A stretch of DNA of 64,000 bases from Henckelia pumila. Taxonomy: Eukaryota; Streptophyta; Magnoliopsida; Lamiales; Gesneriaceae. Shown one piece after another: positions 1 to 11,590 of this stretch. Positions within the stretch are counted from its first letter, which is position 1. The number at the start of each line of letters is the position of its first letter. Where the stretch lies: contig NC_133122.1 of NCBI RefSeq assembly GCF_033568475.1, positions 165,628,130-165,692,129 on the forward strand. The letters run 5' to 3'. The notes beneath the pieces were generated by a model, which was not told the origin of the DNA, made no database searches, and saw only the letters and a program-made list of their open reading frames with translations. Position numbers and translations under genes: made by a program.

Positions 1-99
1 ATCCGAATGGATTTTGTTGGAACTAATAACCAACTGGCAGTTATATTCACAAATTTTTTTAGATTTAGAGAGATTCTCAAATCTTTGGAGTTCTATCAA
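1..99 (+). pseudogene. copia RNase H C-terminal end, partial
   Basis: The reading frame starting before the window gives the conserved copia tail in which the element names its own integration machinery region (VGTNNQLA then IFT). It matches the end of the better preserved RNase H at 41639-42046 on the minus strand. The asparagine/threonine-rich tail then runs out of similarity at the poly-T stretch around 55-60, and the frame continues without the usual ending, so this copy is broken. Confidence 0.7.
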
Positions 100-1632
100 C
101 ATGTTTGCATTAAAATCATTTGTTGGTGTTGTCGCCGGTGTTACAACATCATAGACAACACTGTTGTTTTTTTTTCATGCATGTTTAGGATTTTAGGCAT
201 TCTGCATTCACCTTGTGATGTGTAGTGTTTTAATCTCTGTTATAGTGATTAGACTAATGCCAAGTTTTTCAGCAAAATTTTTATTGAAACACACTGGCCC
301 TTGAAAATCAAACTCTGACTAAACCACGAAGTAGTTGAGGGATGTACGTGTATTCCATGTTCTTGTCCCATGTGAAAGGTGGTTTCGCAAATTTAGTGTT
401 CAACTTTTTAATAAGTTTGATGACCAATGGCATATATACAAACTTTGTAAATCATCAGAAGAAAATGGAAAAAGCTACCTAATTGAGTCCAATGAAGACT
501 GTTCTTTTAGTGTGCAGGCTACCACTTCTGAAAATTTTCTGAAATCGAGGGTAATCAAGTGTGTAAATCTCAAATACTTTTTGAAAAACTATGGTGTTGT
601 TGATGATGTTGTCAACACGAGAGACAACACTACACTTGTGAACATATCATGTGCATGTGGTTGCATTTTATTTCCATGTGACATTCTATTTTTAGGCATA
701 AAATAAAACATGCATATGCATTCAAAATTATGAATATTTTATGTTCAGTGTTTGAGGTTCTAAGCAAACAAAATTTGGTGAAATACTCTATTTACTGAAA
801 ATTGAATTTTTGTGATTGACAATGATTGAGTGGAGTTGAGCCGATGTAGAGTTATTCATGGGAATATTTGGCTGCTATTAATCTCGGATTATTGCCATAA
901 TTGGGTTGAATTTTATCTCTTTAATTCAAAAGTTTACCCATTGATTTTTCCTCATTGGAAAGTGTTTCTGCATAGGTCTTTTGGAAGGTGAAGGGTTGAT
1001 TGTGGAATTTTTTGTATTGTTCAATGGATGATTTGTTCACCCCATATTTTGCACAAATTTGATTAATATCACATTCATTGTTTTGTGCTGTTCAATTTGC
1101 TCTCTAACTCCCTGCTTACTGGACGCATTGATGATGTTTCTCCTTGTGTTATAACATCGAAAGGTTCCTACCCTCATCTATGGGGATTCTGGAATCACAT
1201 GGTTTTACTTGAGACATTATGAGTTTTTGTCTCTGGTTGGTGAAGAATTGAAGGTTGCTTATATTTTGAAAAAATGAAAGAAGAATATAGACCTAACTTG
1301 GTCTGCATTTGATGTTGAGTCGTGTGTTACCAACATGATATGTCAACACTGGTGAAGCACTGCGCTACACTGCTCCCGTCACTCATTGTGTAGCCTTACT
1401 GGCTGAGTATTGTTTGTTATTTGGACTGAAAGTTTTTGGACAAAAAAGGGGGAGTGGTGACGAAGACAAATACTGCAAGTACTTTTGGAGCATATGAAGT
1501 TGATAATCGGAAGCTGGATTTGTTTCTCTTATTGGTTTTCTTGTTTGCTCTGATTATTGATATAAGTGTTTTGCTTTGAAGTTTTATTTGCTTATATGAT
1601 AAGTTTCATAAGTGCTTAGATATGCTTTTCTG

Positions 1633-1680
1633 CTACTTGCTGCTCTGATCTGTTGACTACTTGCTGCTCTGATCTGTTGA
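1633..1680 (+). repeat. 24-bp tandem duplication
   Basis: Two adjacent copies of a 24-base unit beginning CTACTTGCTGCTCTG sit in the spacer between pol and LTR of the Sirevirus-like element. Confidence 0.85.
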
Positions 1681-1743
1681 GTGTTGAGAGTAAGTGTTGC
1701 CAACACTAACTCACAACACTTAGTGCTGACGTGAAAAAATTCA

Positions 1744-1775
1744 GGGGGAGGAGTAGTTATCTAACTCCGGGGGAG
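1744..1775 (+). other. double polypurine tract of the Sirevirus-like element
   Basis: Two GGGGGAG tracts (1744-1750 and 1769-1775) lie just before the LTR-like sequence. Polypurine tracts prime plus-strand DNA synthesis in LTR retrotransposons. Repeated tracts are typical of Sireviruses, and the minus-strand copy also has two (38357-38384). Confidence 0.75.
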
Positions 1776-2598
1776 TTATTGCACTTGTGTGTGTTTTGTC
1801 CAGAAAGGTAAAAAAAGGGAGTTTGAAAGAACGTGTATATCACGTTATTCTCTAATTGAGAATTTTAGAATTTTGCCTTTATTTGACAAGTGCTTATACT
1901 GATCTCATGAGTTTAAATTAATCTTATCATATTTATCTTATCGTGTATATTTTAGTTGAATAACTTATCTCTTGTTTAAAGAGATGAGTTATATCTTATC
2001 AAGTCTGTTGATCAAATATTTTATCCTAACAACTTTTGTGTTTGAATTTTTTGATAGGATTTCTAAAAAGATCTATTTAGGAAGACTATCCTACAGAACG
2101 AGAGGGAGAGCAACAAAACGAGATCAACACAGAGAGAATAGTTCAGAATATATTTGAGAGTTGATCGAGATTTTTCTAAAGAAACTTTATTTCCGATCGT
2201 TGCCGAATAACCGTGTTGCCGTAAATTGTTGGAGACACTTGAAGAATCACGCGAGTGAAGTGTTGATTCGAAAGTGGTTCCTTGGTTTTTGTTTTTCGGC
2301 ACATAAACATCATATTGGTTTTTCTATTCTAGTTTCTACTAGTTTTTATGATGTTCTTTATTTTCTCAATTTGTTGAGAAAAGTAGGTTTTCATATATGG
2401 TCACTAGTTGATTTTTGTAAACTGGTTTATTTTTCTATTGATCATTTTGCCATGAGACACCGCACAAGTATTAATTACTTGTGCATAAATATTTGTGTTA
2501 TTTATTTTATGTTTAATTATTCCGCTGCATAAGTGTTTTTCGAAGTGTTGACAACACTAAAAATAACACTACCTCTGAAATTTTATATCTGTTATTTA
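1776..2598 (+). repeat. 3' LTR of the Sirevirus-like element
   Basis: The LTR is assigned by position after the second polypurine tract and by similarity to 37505-38356 on the other strand, including the TTTTGTCCA block at the start and the TTCCGCTGCA block near the end. The final bases carry the GTGTTG/CAACAC palindrome (about 2546-2558). The exact end is not fixed because no 5' LTR is in the window. Confidence 0.6.
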
Positions 2599-3390
2599 TG
2601 TAATTGAGACGTCAAATCCTTTCAAAAAACACCAAAGTTAAAACAAACCCAAGAAAAATAAATCCGAATACTAAAATTATTACAACAAAATCGAACCAGA
2701 TTCTCAGTAACAATTCAAAAAGTTCCGATAAAATTCTCTGAATACACAAAACTCCTAACAGCTGCCAAAACCATGCAACTAAGTCCGACCTGAGCCTCCT
2801 GCTCCATCCAACCTAAGACGTGCCTCGTCGAATGGGGTGTTAAAAAATACAAAAATATGGACGTGAGCGAACTACGCTCAACACGAGAGTATGATTATAC
2901 AAATACTATAACAGCATGAATGCAAGTGTACGGGATACCAAGATTCAAGATCAAGAAACTCTGATCAAACAAACTCGGCGCCAAGGTATGTAGCACTCTG
3001 TGTCGTCGCACTAGGAGGTGGCTCACACACCCTACTGTGGATATCGGTGACCTGATCACAAGTACACGCCAGGGTATCCACCCTAATACAGGATATTTTA
3101 AGGATAAAAGCTCAATATGATAATTAATGAAGCATAATATCGTGACATAATATATTTGCAGATAAAATCATGTCATATAAATAATGCAACACATAATACA
3201 TACATACTCAGTCTGTTTATGATAAGTGTGTTATTGTGCATTATTTTGTGTTATATTCGAGTTTAGTTTGCATGCATTCATTGTGTTTTTTGAGTGTTTT
3301 TATTCTTTTTATTCATGCATGCGATCTACATTTCACTTTTTCGGGTTTATCTGCAGGAAGAATCATGGATTTTTGGGGTATATCACATCA

Positions 3391-3562
3391 CGCTCGAGCG
3401 GGTATTTTATACCGCTCGAGCGCGCCAGGGGAAAATCAACTTTCATGGCAGAAATATTGCGCTCAAGCGAGATATTTTTACCGCTCGAGCGTGCTCACGT
3501 AAAAAATTATTGTGAAGACAAAGAAGTGTGTGCTCAAGCGGGATCTTTCTATTTCTCAAGCG
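3391..3562 (+). repeat. paired palindrome array in LTR Y
   Basis: Six copies of a 10-bp palindrome, CGCTCGAGCG or a one/two-base variant, start at 3391, 3413, 3460, 3482, 3531 and 3553. They form three pairs with exactly 22 bp between starts inside each pair, and the pairs recur every 69-71 bp. In the first pair the spacer also folds back (GGTAT-TTT-ATACC), so 3391-3422 is one long hairpin. Confidence 0.9.
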
Positions 3563-3636
3563 CGATCGCGGGATAAAAAAAATTCTATTTTTGGTGGACA
3601 CTCGTTTTAAAAGAAAAAAATCTCTTGGAGTCGGGA

Positions 3637-3646
3637 TATAAATATA
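3637..3646 (+). promoter_or_regulatory. TATA box of LTR Y
   Basis: TATAAATATA lies 75 bp downstream of the last palindrome of the array and within the LTR, where the retroelement transcript should start about 30 bp further on. Confidence 0.6.
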
Positions 3647-4435
3647 AAACTCTTCATCAGATTAAAGGGTTCCAGAACGTGATTGAAGAACGGCGGCTAG
3701 GCTTGGAAGAATTGAAGAACGCTTTACTTATCCTTCTTTATTTTTCTTTTGATTTTTGGTTGATGATTAATGAGACGACCCTAACTAATAGCATATAATT
3801 AAATAAAGAAAAATACTGATTTTTAAAAAAAAAATTGACATAACCTATTTGTTTTAACAACAAACCACCTGTCACAAATCAGTAGTTTATTTAATACCTC
3901 TGACGGAAAGAAAACCACGAGGTAAAACGTATACATATTCAATGGAATCCCCAAACATAGTAAATGAAATAATAGTTTTACATTCCACAATAAAACGCAG
4001 GGAAAACACGTCCTGCTCAATACGGGAAAATCATAAATGACATAAGTTTATTATTTCAATAACGTAGTGCGAAAGAAATAAAAAAGCGGCGATGGTCGAG
4101 GGCATGCCACCGAATGCTACAAACTCTGATGATCCTGCCCCGCAGCCTCATCTGCGAACTCACCTACACCAAGAATAATATTGAGCCTAAAATCCCAAAA
4201 ATATTTTGCCTTAAAAATAACAAGGGTTCAAAATATATGTGACATATTAAAATTAATACTAAGTATACAATGAAACTCACACGAATAAAATGTAATATCA
4301 TGCCCGAAGTAGAACAATCATAAGATACAATAAAAATATGACATTCATGAGCAATTTCCCTTTTCAATTAACTTGTGAATTTAGATCCTCAATTGTGACT
4401 ATGGTTTTTGATCGATCAATGGCTACAGTACTATG

Positions 4436-4640
4436 CCGAAAAAGATGCCGAGATCTCTCCCGTTAAAAACCACATTGTCACTCTGAATTGGTAGGGATGC
4501 CGAGATCATTTCTCCCTTTAAACACCGTACTACATGTCTGGTTGGTAGGGATTCCGAGATTTCTCCCGTTAAACACCGTACTACAAGTCTGGTTGGTAGG
4601 AAAGCCGAGATGTCTCCCGACCTCGTACTATACGTCTAAT
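4436..4640 (-). repeat. roughly 50-bp tandem repeats in LTR B
   Basis: Units containing TTGGTAGGGATGCCGAGAT recur at about 4488, 4542 and 4592, with a weaker unit before. The homologous tandem block in LTR C is at 19091-19281. Confidence 0.8.
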
Positions 4641-6292
4641 TTTGGCAAGTGAGTCAGGGCATCCCCCGACCAATCATTGCACGTTTAAGTCACAATCAAC
4701 TCATCTCATTCATTTACTTTACATTTAATTTAATTTTTTCACATTTAAATTTTTATCTTTACATGCTTTCATCAATTTAAACTTCACGACTAGAATAGAA
4801 GTGAATTTGAAGTCAACACACGCGAAGGAATAGGTGTTGAATGAATAAAATGACATGAACCACAAAAGATAATATAAAATTTGGATTAATGGATGAATGT
4901 CGTGTAAGTGTCCACCATTAGACTTATGGACTTTTCATAAATCACTTAGACTTATCCCAAAAAGGATCAACTCGGATGTTCGGCCCATATGGCCCATAAC
5001 ATAGCCCATTATTATCCAAAAAGCCTTCCGTTCAAACAGACACCTCAAACATATCTCATATCGCTCATAGGATCAGTATTTATCCTTTAATGCAAACCCA
5101 AACACCCCGATCAATTTGGTTTCCCAGACAGCCCCTAACTTTCCGGAAAAATCTGCTCATGACACTTCAACTTAAACCATCCCTTTCCTACTCAATTTTT
5201 ATCCGAAATAAGCCCAAATTGAACCGAAACAACCCCAACATCACACACAATCAGAGAAGACAGGGTAGCCCCTGTCCAGACCTCAGGAAGGTCATGACCA
5301 AATCCCATTTCCTAGAGGCGAGCTGCATGGACTAGAAAATTCTGTTTTAGGCCCTTCTATCATTATGCTTTCCAAACCTCTTCCTCATGGACAATTACAC
5401 CAAGAACCTACCTAGGCACACTCTAAGACTCCCTAAATGACCAGCAAGAGCCCTTGAGCTAGTCACTTGCCCGGTGCTAGCTCAAGTCAAATGTTTAACT
5501 CTATACAATCACCAGACATCCTCAAACACTACAAACCAACACCCTATCCAAAATCCTCAAAGTCCAGCCACTATCACTCAGCTAACACACTTCAAAGATC
5601 ACATTTTCATCCTAACAACTCATCTTGGGCAGCCCCTTAACCCCCTCATCCATTTCATCAAGATTTGATTTCAAACGCCCAAAATTCAAGTTAAATTTGC
5701 AACTTTTCAATACATATAAATTAAAGGACTAATATATCACAATATATAACTCATAACCACCATTCACACATGCATTGGATCGAATTGACCATGTATAATC
5801 TAATTTTTCATCCAAGTCATCCAAATTCCCATTTAAATGCAAGATTCCAATCCAATTAAATTCATAAAACATTCTGGCAATGAAAGATGCACAAAATCGA
5901 CTTCAAGCCCCTAACCTACTCAAATTTCGAAACCAATACACCACATATGCACAAAAATAATTTGCAAAATTCTAAATTAAAGATAAGGAAACAATAAAAC
6001 ATATATTCCATGCTTGGGTTTCAAAAGAGGAGTAAAAATTCTTGCCTAAACTTCAACCCAAGGGAGCAACAAGGGACAGATATGAGGGGGAAATGCTTCG
6101 ACCAGAAGCTGAATGGCCTTCCTCAGGTGGAACTCGGGGCGGCACGGCGGTGGCTGGTGGCTGGGATGGGAGGCCAAAGTGAATGGGAAGAGAAAGGGAA
6201 GGGGCCGAGAGCTTCTAGGTGAGAAATGGGGAAGAAGGTGGCTGATTCTTTAGAATTATTAGGGTTATTTGTGTTGTGTGTTATATTTTAAA

Positions 6293-7551
6293 GAGAAAAT
6301 TACGTTTTTGGTCCTTTAACTTGCACTTTTCAAATTTTAGTCCTATTATGAGTCAATTTACGTTTTTGGTCCAGTAACTTGCAATATTTTCCAATTTCGA
6401 TCCTTTTTCACCAAAATTGAAATCTTCCTTCGGAAAGTGCATGGCTGACAACCTGAATGCTGAGTTGTAAATTAAATTTGGATATTTTCATATTTTGTGA
6501 CCTATGTAGCATTTTTTAACCTCCTACATAAGAAAATAATGTAATAAAAAAAATCTAATTCTATGTCACTTTTAAAAACAGATCCACTTACATACTCCAA
6601 CAGACAAAAAAAAATTCCATTGGAAGAAAAAGCTACGGGATTTTCCCAAATATCAAACCCTAACCAGATACTTTCTCCAAATTTCGATGAATTTCCAAAC
6701 CATTAACTAAATCCTCCCAAACCTTTGTATCTATTTTCTCGCAGAATTTGGAAGATCGTGCCGGGTTCGAAATAATTTGAAAGAAGAAGAAGTCTTCAGC
6801 CTCTATTTTGAGGGGTAATGGAACCAGAGTGGGAAAAGGTATGGAGGTGAAAAGGGCAGGAGGAATAACTTTCATTTTAGGCAATAGCAAAGACAATGGA
6901 GACGAGTTAGCAGCCGATGCCCATCTTCTTCCCGCAATCGGTGTCAATTACGAGAATGCACTCAAGATTCTCAACTACATTTCCACCACGAAATCGCCAT
7001 CCGCTTGTATAGTACCAGCTACCACAATTTTGAATCTTCATATCAAAGCAATGACTTTCGATTTGACAAATTCGGCTCCGAAAACTCTATGTAGTTTATT
7101 CAAGCAAGAGAAATTCTGATTTTCATCAATTTCTTTGGGTTCGGAAATGCGTGATTTGCAGAAAAAAAATTTCTAGGGTTCATGGTCGTGGATTTTTTCT
7201 TTCAGAACATGTTTGTTTTCTTCCGATGGAATTTTGTCTTGGAGTTTGTAAGTGGATTTGTTTTTAAAAGTGACATTGAATTAGTTTTTTTATTTAATTA
7301 CATTATTTTCTTATGTAGGAGGTTAAAAAATGCCACATAGATCACAAAAAATGAAAATCCCTAAATTTAATTTACAACTCAGCATTCAGGCTTCCAGCCG
7401 TGTACTTTCCGGAGGTATATTTCAATTTTGGTGAAAAAAAGATCGAAATTGGAAAATTTTGCAAGTTACTGGACCCAAAACGTAAATTGACTCATAACAG
7501 GACTAAAATTGGAAAATGTGTAAGTTACAGGACAAAAAACGTAATTTACTC
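6293..7551. mobile_element. non-autonomous MULE (possible Pack-MULE) in LTR B
   Basis: Terminal inverted repeats of about 300-340 bp start GAGAAAATTACGTTTTTGG on the left and are mirrored on the right (ending CGTAATTTACTC). The flanks show a 9-bp target duplication with one mismatch (TATTTTAAA at 6284-6292, TATTTTAAG at 7552-7560), as expected for Mutator-like elements. LTR C, the sister of LTR B, lacks this insert. The roughly 600-bp interior has open frames on both strands (plus 6808-7119, minus 6660-6947) that I do not recognise. It carries no transposase. The interior could be captured host sequence, but I cannot name a source. Confidence 0.85.
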
Positions 7552-8473
7552 TATTTTAAGTGTAGTGTATGTATAAGTATTAGTGTGTGTAATATATAGG
7601 TAGGTAGTGTGATTGTAGAATGAGTGAAAAAGTGTCAATACACTGATTAAAGTGCTACTTTCACTATTACAATTTTAGGCTTATAATTTTTGCGCTCATT
7701 TTAAATTTCTAAGTTTAAAATTTTTAATTTAAAAATTAAGAATAGAATTTCACTAGTTCGGGTCCAAAAATGCTAATTTTAAGAAATATCAGAAATTACG
7801 CGCAAGAATGCACTTACGCAATTTTTGTCCCCGAAAATTTTAAAATAAAGTTTTCTTTTTATTTTCTTTAACCTTCATGAATTTTAGGTCATCAAAATTT
7901 AGAATATGAGGTTTTTCTACCAAGTCCACCTTTACCGCGTGCCGGAGCCGAAATTCACTGAACTCAAGAATCTCAAGAGTAATTAACTTAATAATTAAAC
8001 AAATAGACATCCGAATGAATTTAAACACTAATTTAAAAATTAAAATCAACATTTTAATTATTTTGATGTCACAGTGATAAGTAAAATATTTAAATAATAA
8101 ACATAGCGATTAAAATAATTTAAATAAACTAAATGATTGTTTAAAAGTCATTTAAATAAATGCACAAGAAGAAAATAAAAACCTTTAAAACGACTTGGAC
8201 AGTTAAAAGTATTTAAATAAATAAGCTAGACATTTAAAATGATTTAAAATAACTTACCTCTAAACTTAAGTTATTTAAAATAAATAAGTTGGACAATAAA
8301 AAATATTAAAATAAATAAACTAAACAGTTTAAATCATTAAAATGACTGTTGTAGTAACCCAGATTCTATTTTAAGATAATAATATGATAAACATGTTTAA
8401 GAGTTAGTATTTAACCAATTCTAGGGCTTAATTGAGTTTCATAAGCAAGAATTGAACTTTCAAGCATGGACAT

Positions 8474-8750
8474 GATCGAAAGCTCCGAACTCAGATCGGA
8501 AGATCCGAACCCTGCAGATCGGAAGCACCGAAATGGAGCCAGATTACTTTGGAACTAAGGAAGAATCGGAAGCTCCGATCCAGGATCGGAAGTTCCGATC
8601 TCTAGCTGCCAACAATGCTCGATGACTCAGCCACGAGTTTTGACAAGTATCGGGTATGCACCAGAGATCGGAGCTTCCGATCCCGACGTGTCACACATGC
8701 ATGCATCGAGCTGAATCGTAAGGTCCGATCCAGAAATCGGAAGTTCCGAT
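8474..8750 (+). repeat. palindrome array in LTR X
   Basis: Eight copies of a 15-17 bp near-palindrome, consensus GATCGGAAGNTCCGATC, begin at about 8474, 8494, 8517, 8564, 8584, 8666, 8714 and 8735. Spacing is irregular (20 to 82 bp). The last copy ends 20 bp before the TATA box. Confidence 0.9.
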
Positions 8751-8769
8751 AGTGGCCGGATCCTTGGCC

Positions 8770-8778
8770 TATAAATAG
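8770..8778 (+). promoter_or_regulatory. TATA box of LTR X
   Basis: TATAAATAG directly follows the palindrome array. The same pairing is seen on the minus strand in LTR A, where the TATA sequence (plus-strand CTATTTATAGG) is at about 11302-11312. Confidence 0.7.
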
Positions 8779-11316
8779 GGGTCTCCGTAGTTCATTTTTG
8801 ATTACGAATTCCTGAGTTTCCTTCTTCAGTTATATATAGTGGTAGATATACACTTGAGGGCCCTATCGGTTAATAAAGAAGTTCTGGAATAACAAAGGTG
8901 CTGTTATAGTCCTCCAGAATGAGCTACTCCAAAGGGCTTACTACGGACGAAGGTATGGTCCGGGAGTCTTATTAAGTTTTGGGAGTATCTATTAGCTTAG
9001 TTAAGGTTTATAGAACTTGTGTAGTGATACGGTGAAATTTTGAATATAGGCTTGGAACCTAGGTCCTACTAGAATCGAACTAGCTTAGAGATATGTACAC
9101 ATTGACTGAGATTGCCAGCGAGTATACATGTTTATATGTTGCATTTCTGTGGCATTATTATGTGGCATGATGTATGGTTTACTGATTTCCATATTAATAT
9201 GTCATGTGCGCATACACGTTGAGCCTATTCCTTTGATATACCTGCATTTAGTCTAGAGCCGGATGCACCGTTATATCGAGGGGTTCTAGGAGATATTATA
9301 GAACCGGATGTACCATTATATTGGGGGGTTCTAGGCGAGTGTGGTTGTACACAGAGGTTTGATCCGAACGGTCACAACACTCATTGGAGCCGATTATTAG
9401 CATGTCTTTCAGATGAATTATTATCCGTCATCACGATTGCATGCATCATATACATATGTTTACTCATGTTAATGTAATGAGAGTTAGTCGCTCATGTCCT
9501 AGTTATTATCTTGGACACCCCATTTCACGGGGCAGGTCGCAGGATGGACGGAGCTGAGAGTTCGAGGCAGGACTAGAAGGCAGGAGAATTCAGTAGCATT
9601 TTATACAACAGGATTCGATATAGCTGTATAATATTTCAGACGGTTTTATTTTAAGTTATTTCGATATAGTTGTATCACTACTGAGTTTAAGCTTTGAACT
9701 ATTGTATTAAGTTTGATATGTAAATTATGGGTTATGTTTTCACATGTTTCACTCTGTTAAGTGATTTTTTTAATTAAGATTAATACATGTCATAATTGCC
9801 AGTTAATAGGTGATTCAATGCAGGGTCACTACAACTATCCCATAACTTAATTCATTTTAAATAAATAAGCGGGACAGTTAGGATCATTTAAATGAGTAAA
9901 ATAAATAATTAAAATTATTTAATTAAGCAAGCTTAAAACTTTAAAATATTTAAAACAATTAAGTTGCACAATAAAAATCATTTTGATAAATAAAATTAAA
10001 CAATTAAAATCATTAATTAAATAGTTGGTACAATAAAAATCATTTGAACAAATAATTAATATTTTATTAACAAATGATTCAGATAAAAAAATTTAAATCG
10101 ATTAAACTTAAAAATAATAATCATAATATTTATTTAATTTAATGCTTACGATTTAGTAGATTGGATTTTTAAGTGCTACAATTAAACTTTGGTTTTGAAT
10201 TATGTTTATAGTTATGGAGCAGACCTTTATTATCGATTGAGGCCGTGAGATTGGGCCGAGAAAAATTTATGTTGAACACGTGGATTGTTATTTAGGATTT
10301 GTGATTTATGTCAATTATTGATTATAGGATTAATCTTTTTGTTCTTGTGAATGATTTGACCAGTTGTTTAATTGAGTTGCTGATTGATTCTGAGTCGAAA
10401 GAGTAGGAATTAATATTGCTTCGCTCCAACAATTAACACAAAATTAAATCGACTAGAAATAGTAATCGATTTTATTGTGCGGTTTTAGGTAAAAACTAAA
10501 TTTTCATAGATTCTAATGCGTTTGAGTTTGATTAGAATTGATTATAAACAATTAATACGTCCAATTTGAATAGGTTTGACAAATTCTAGAAATAGACTGT
10601 TGAACAGAATAGGATAATTCACCATGATTAAATTAAACTTTAATCCTAGATTTTGTCACGTGTTTGCATGATTTGCTCGGTACCTTCGTGTGTCTTAATC
10701 GATTTATTTTAAATTGAATTCATAATCCAAGTTCTAGTTGCGAGATTATTTCAATTTTTAATTTGGTTGTTAGTTTAAAATTTACTTGAATTCACCAAAT
10801 CTCTTTTATTGTTTAGTCTAGATTAAGTAAAATAAATATATTTTGGTAATCAACAGTCAGTCTTTGTGGGAACAATATCTGGACTCTTCGTCCTTATACT
10901 ACTACTTGACCTAGTATACTTGCTAGATTTATTTAATACCGAATTAGACGGTCAGGATATCTCGAAGAGTACTTTCGTACCTCAATAATATCAAATAAGC
11001 TACACTAGCTGTAATGTCCAAGCCTATAATCACAAGATTACGATATCACTAATCATCGTTTAGAAGCCTTAACTAAGCTAATAGATACTTCCAAACTATT
11101 TATAGAAACATGGATTATACTTTCGTCTGTCGTTAGTCCGTTGCTGTAGATTGCTCTAGAACTTGAGCACAACTCCGCTACAACTCCGGAGACGCCTCGC
11201 CAAGGCCCATCCCTCACCAAGAAAGGCTAGAAGCTCCTAATCTACTCAAGAAACGAAAGGGAAAAGTTGTGAATTGGCATTTGACATGGGCTCCTAATGC
11301 CCTATTTATAGGCGGA

Positions 11317-11590
11317 GATCGGATGTTCCGAACTCCCAATCAAACGTTCCGATCTCTGCATGCTGGCCACGTCCCGAACGGCCACGATCGGAAGATCCAA
11401 TCTTAACTTTGGAAGTTCCAATCCCATGCATGAAGCTACGTGTTCAAACGTCAATGACACATCACAAGTGCGCATGGCCTAACTCGATTGGAAGTTTCGA
11501 TCTTACCTTCGGACGTTCCTATCTAGATTCCGAACACCATCGCTTGATCCAATCACTTGGATCTTTCGATTTTGTTCGGAACTTCCGAAC
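11317..11590 (-). repeat. palindrome array in LTR A
   Basis: About eight degenerate copies of the family X palindrome lie at roughly 11317, 11338, 11386, 11407, 11486, 11508, 11557 and 11573. The array again starts next to the TATA sequence at 11302-11312, on its upstream side when read on the minus strand. Many copies here have lost one half-site (for example GGAAGTTCCAATC), consistent with an older copy. Confidence 0.85.

Larger units (their letters stand above)
1..2598 (+). mobile_element. Sirevirus-like Ty1/copia element, 3' part
   Basis: The window opens in the last codons of a copia RNase H (VGTNNQLA...IFT motif), followed by a spacer, two polypurine tracts and an LTR-like end. The same order, with clear sequence similarity, recurs on the minus strand at 37500-42368, which is how I recognise it. 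Multiple polypurine tracts and an extended spacer between pol and the 3' LTR fit the Sirevirus group of copia elements. The spacer (about 920-1740) does not contain the 663-codon ORF present in the other copy. The right edge at about 2598 is set by the start of LTR A and is uncertain by tens of bases. Confidence 0.75.
8350..9833 (+). repeat. solo LTR X (type copy of family X)
   Basis: It starts TGTAGTAACCC at 8350 and ends GGGTCACTACA at 9833. These termini are inverted copies of each other. The flanks are ACTGT (8345-8349) and ACTAT (9834-9838), a 5-bp target duplication with one mismatch. It lies inside LTR B, since the sister LTR C has no such insert. It contains eight palindromes, a TATA box at 8770, and an R/U5-like region near 9515-9590 (GGACACCCCATTTCACGGGG). 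Related copies are LTR A, the fragment at 11945-12325, and LTRs D and E at the window end. The lineage is probably Ty3/gypsy, not proven. Confidence 0.85.
3771..10180 (-). repeat. solo LTR B, long gypsy-type LTR with two nested insertions
   Basis: On the minus strand it begins TGTAGCACTTAAAAATCC at 10180 and ends GGGTCGTCTCA at 3771. It is flanked by a perfect 5-bp target duplication ATTAA (3766-3770 and 10181-10185). It is homologous over its whole length to LTR C (16240-19995) in opposite orientation. Removing the MULE at 6293-7551 and LTR X at 8350-9833 leaves about 3.65 kb, matching LTR C at 3.76 kb. Short reading frames inside it (for example 5090-5335, 5474-5668, 6010-6222) are not conserved in LTR C and I do not call them genes. 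Confidence 0.85.
3220..10954 (+). repeat. solo LTR Y (Ty3/gypsy-like), split by LTR B
   Basis: It starts TGATAAGTG at 3220 and ends GGTCA at 10954. Net of the LTR B insertion it is about 1.32 kb. The 3' part carries the GTGGGAACAATATCTGGACTC and ACTACTTGACC blocks typical of the U5 end of many plant gypsy elements (Tat-like group, from memory). A TATA box lies at 3637. It interrupts LTR A: the flanks align to adjacent parts of LTR D. The candidate target duplication is imperfect (GTTTA before, GGATA after). No internal domain or second LTR is present, so it is a solo LTR. Confidence 0.65.

Noticed and set aside
335..706. An open frame of 123 codons matched by a 111-codon frame at 41076-41411 in the other copia copy, suggesting a conserved small protein.
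   Set aside because: Comparing the two by eye, most base differences change the amino acid and there is no excess of silent changes, so there is no sign of coding constraint. It is conserved spacer sequence of the element.
3391..3562. Regular short repeats with spacers, CRISPR-like at first look.
   Set aside because: The repeats are 10-bp palindromes inside a plant LTR, spacers are not unique captured sequences of constant length, and there are no cas genes.
5090..6222. Three open frames of 64-81 codons within LTR B.
   Set aside because: The homologous positions in LTR C do not keep the frames, and the region is LTR sequence.
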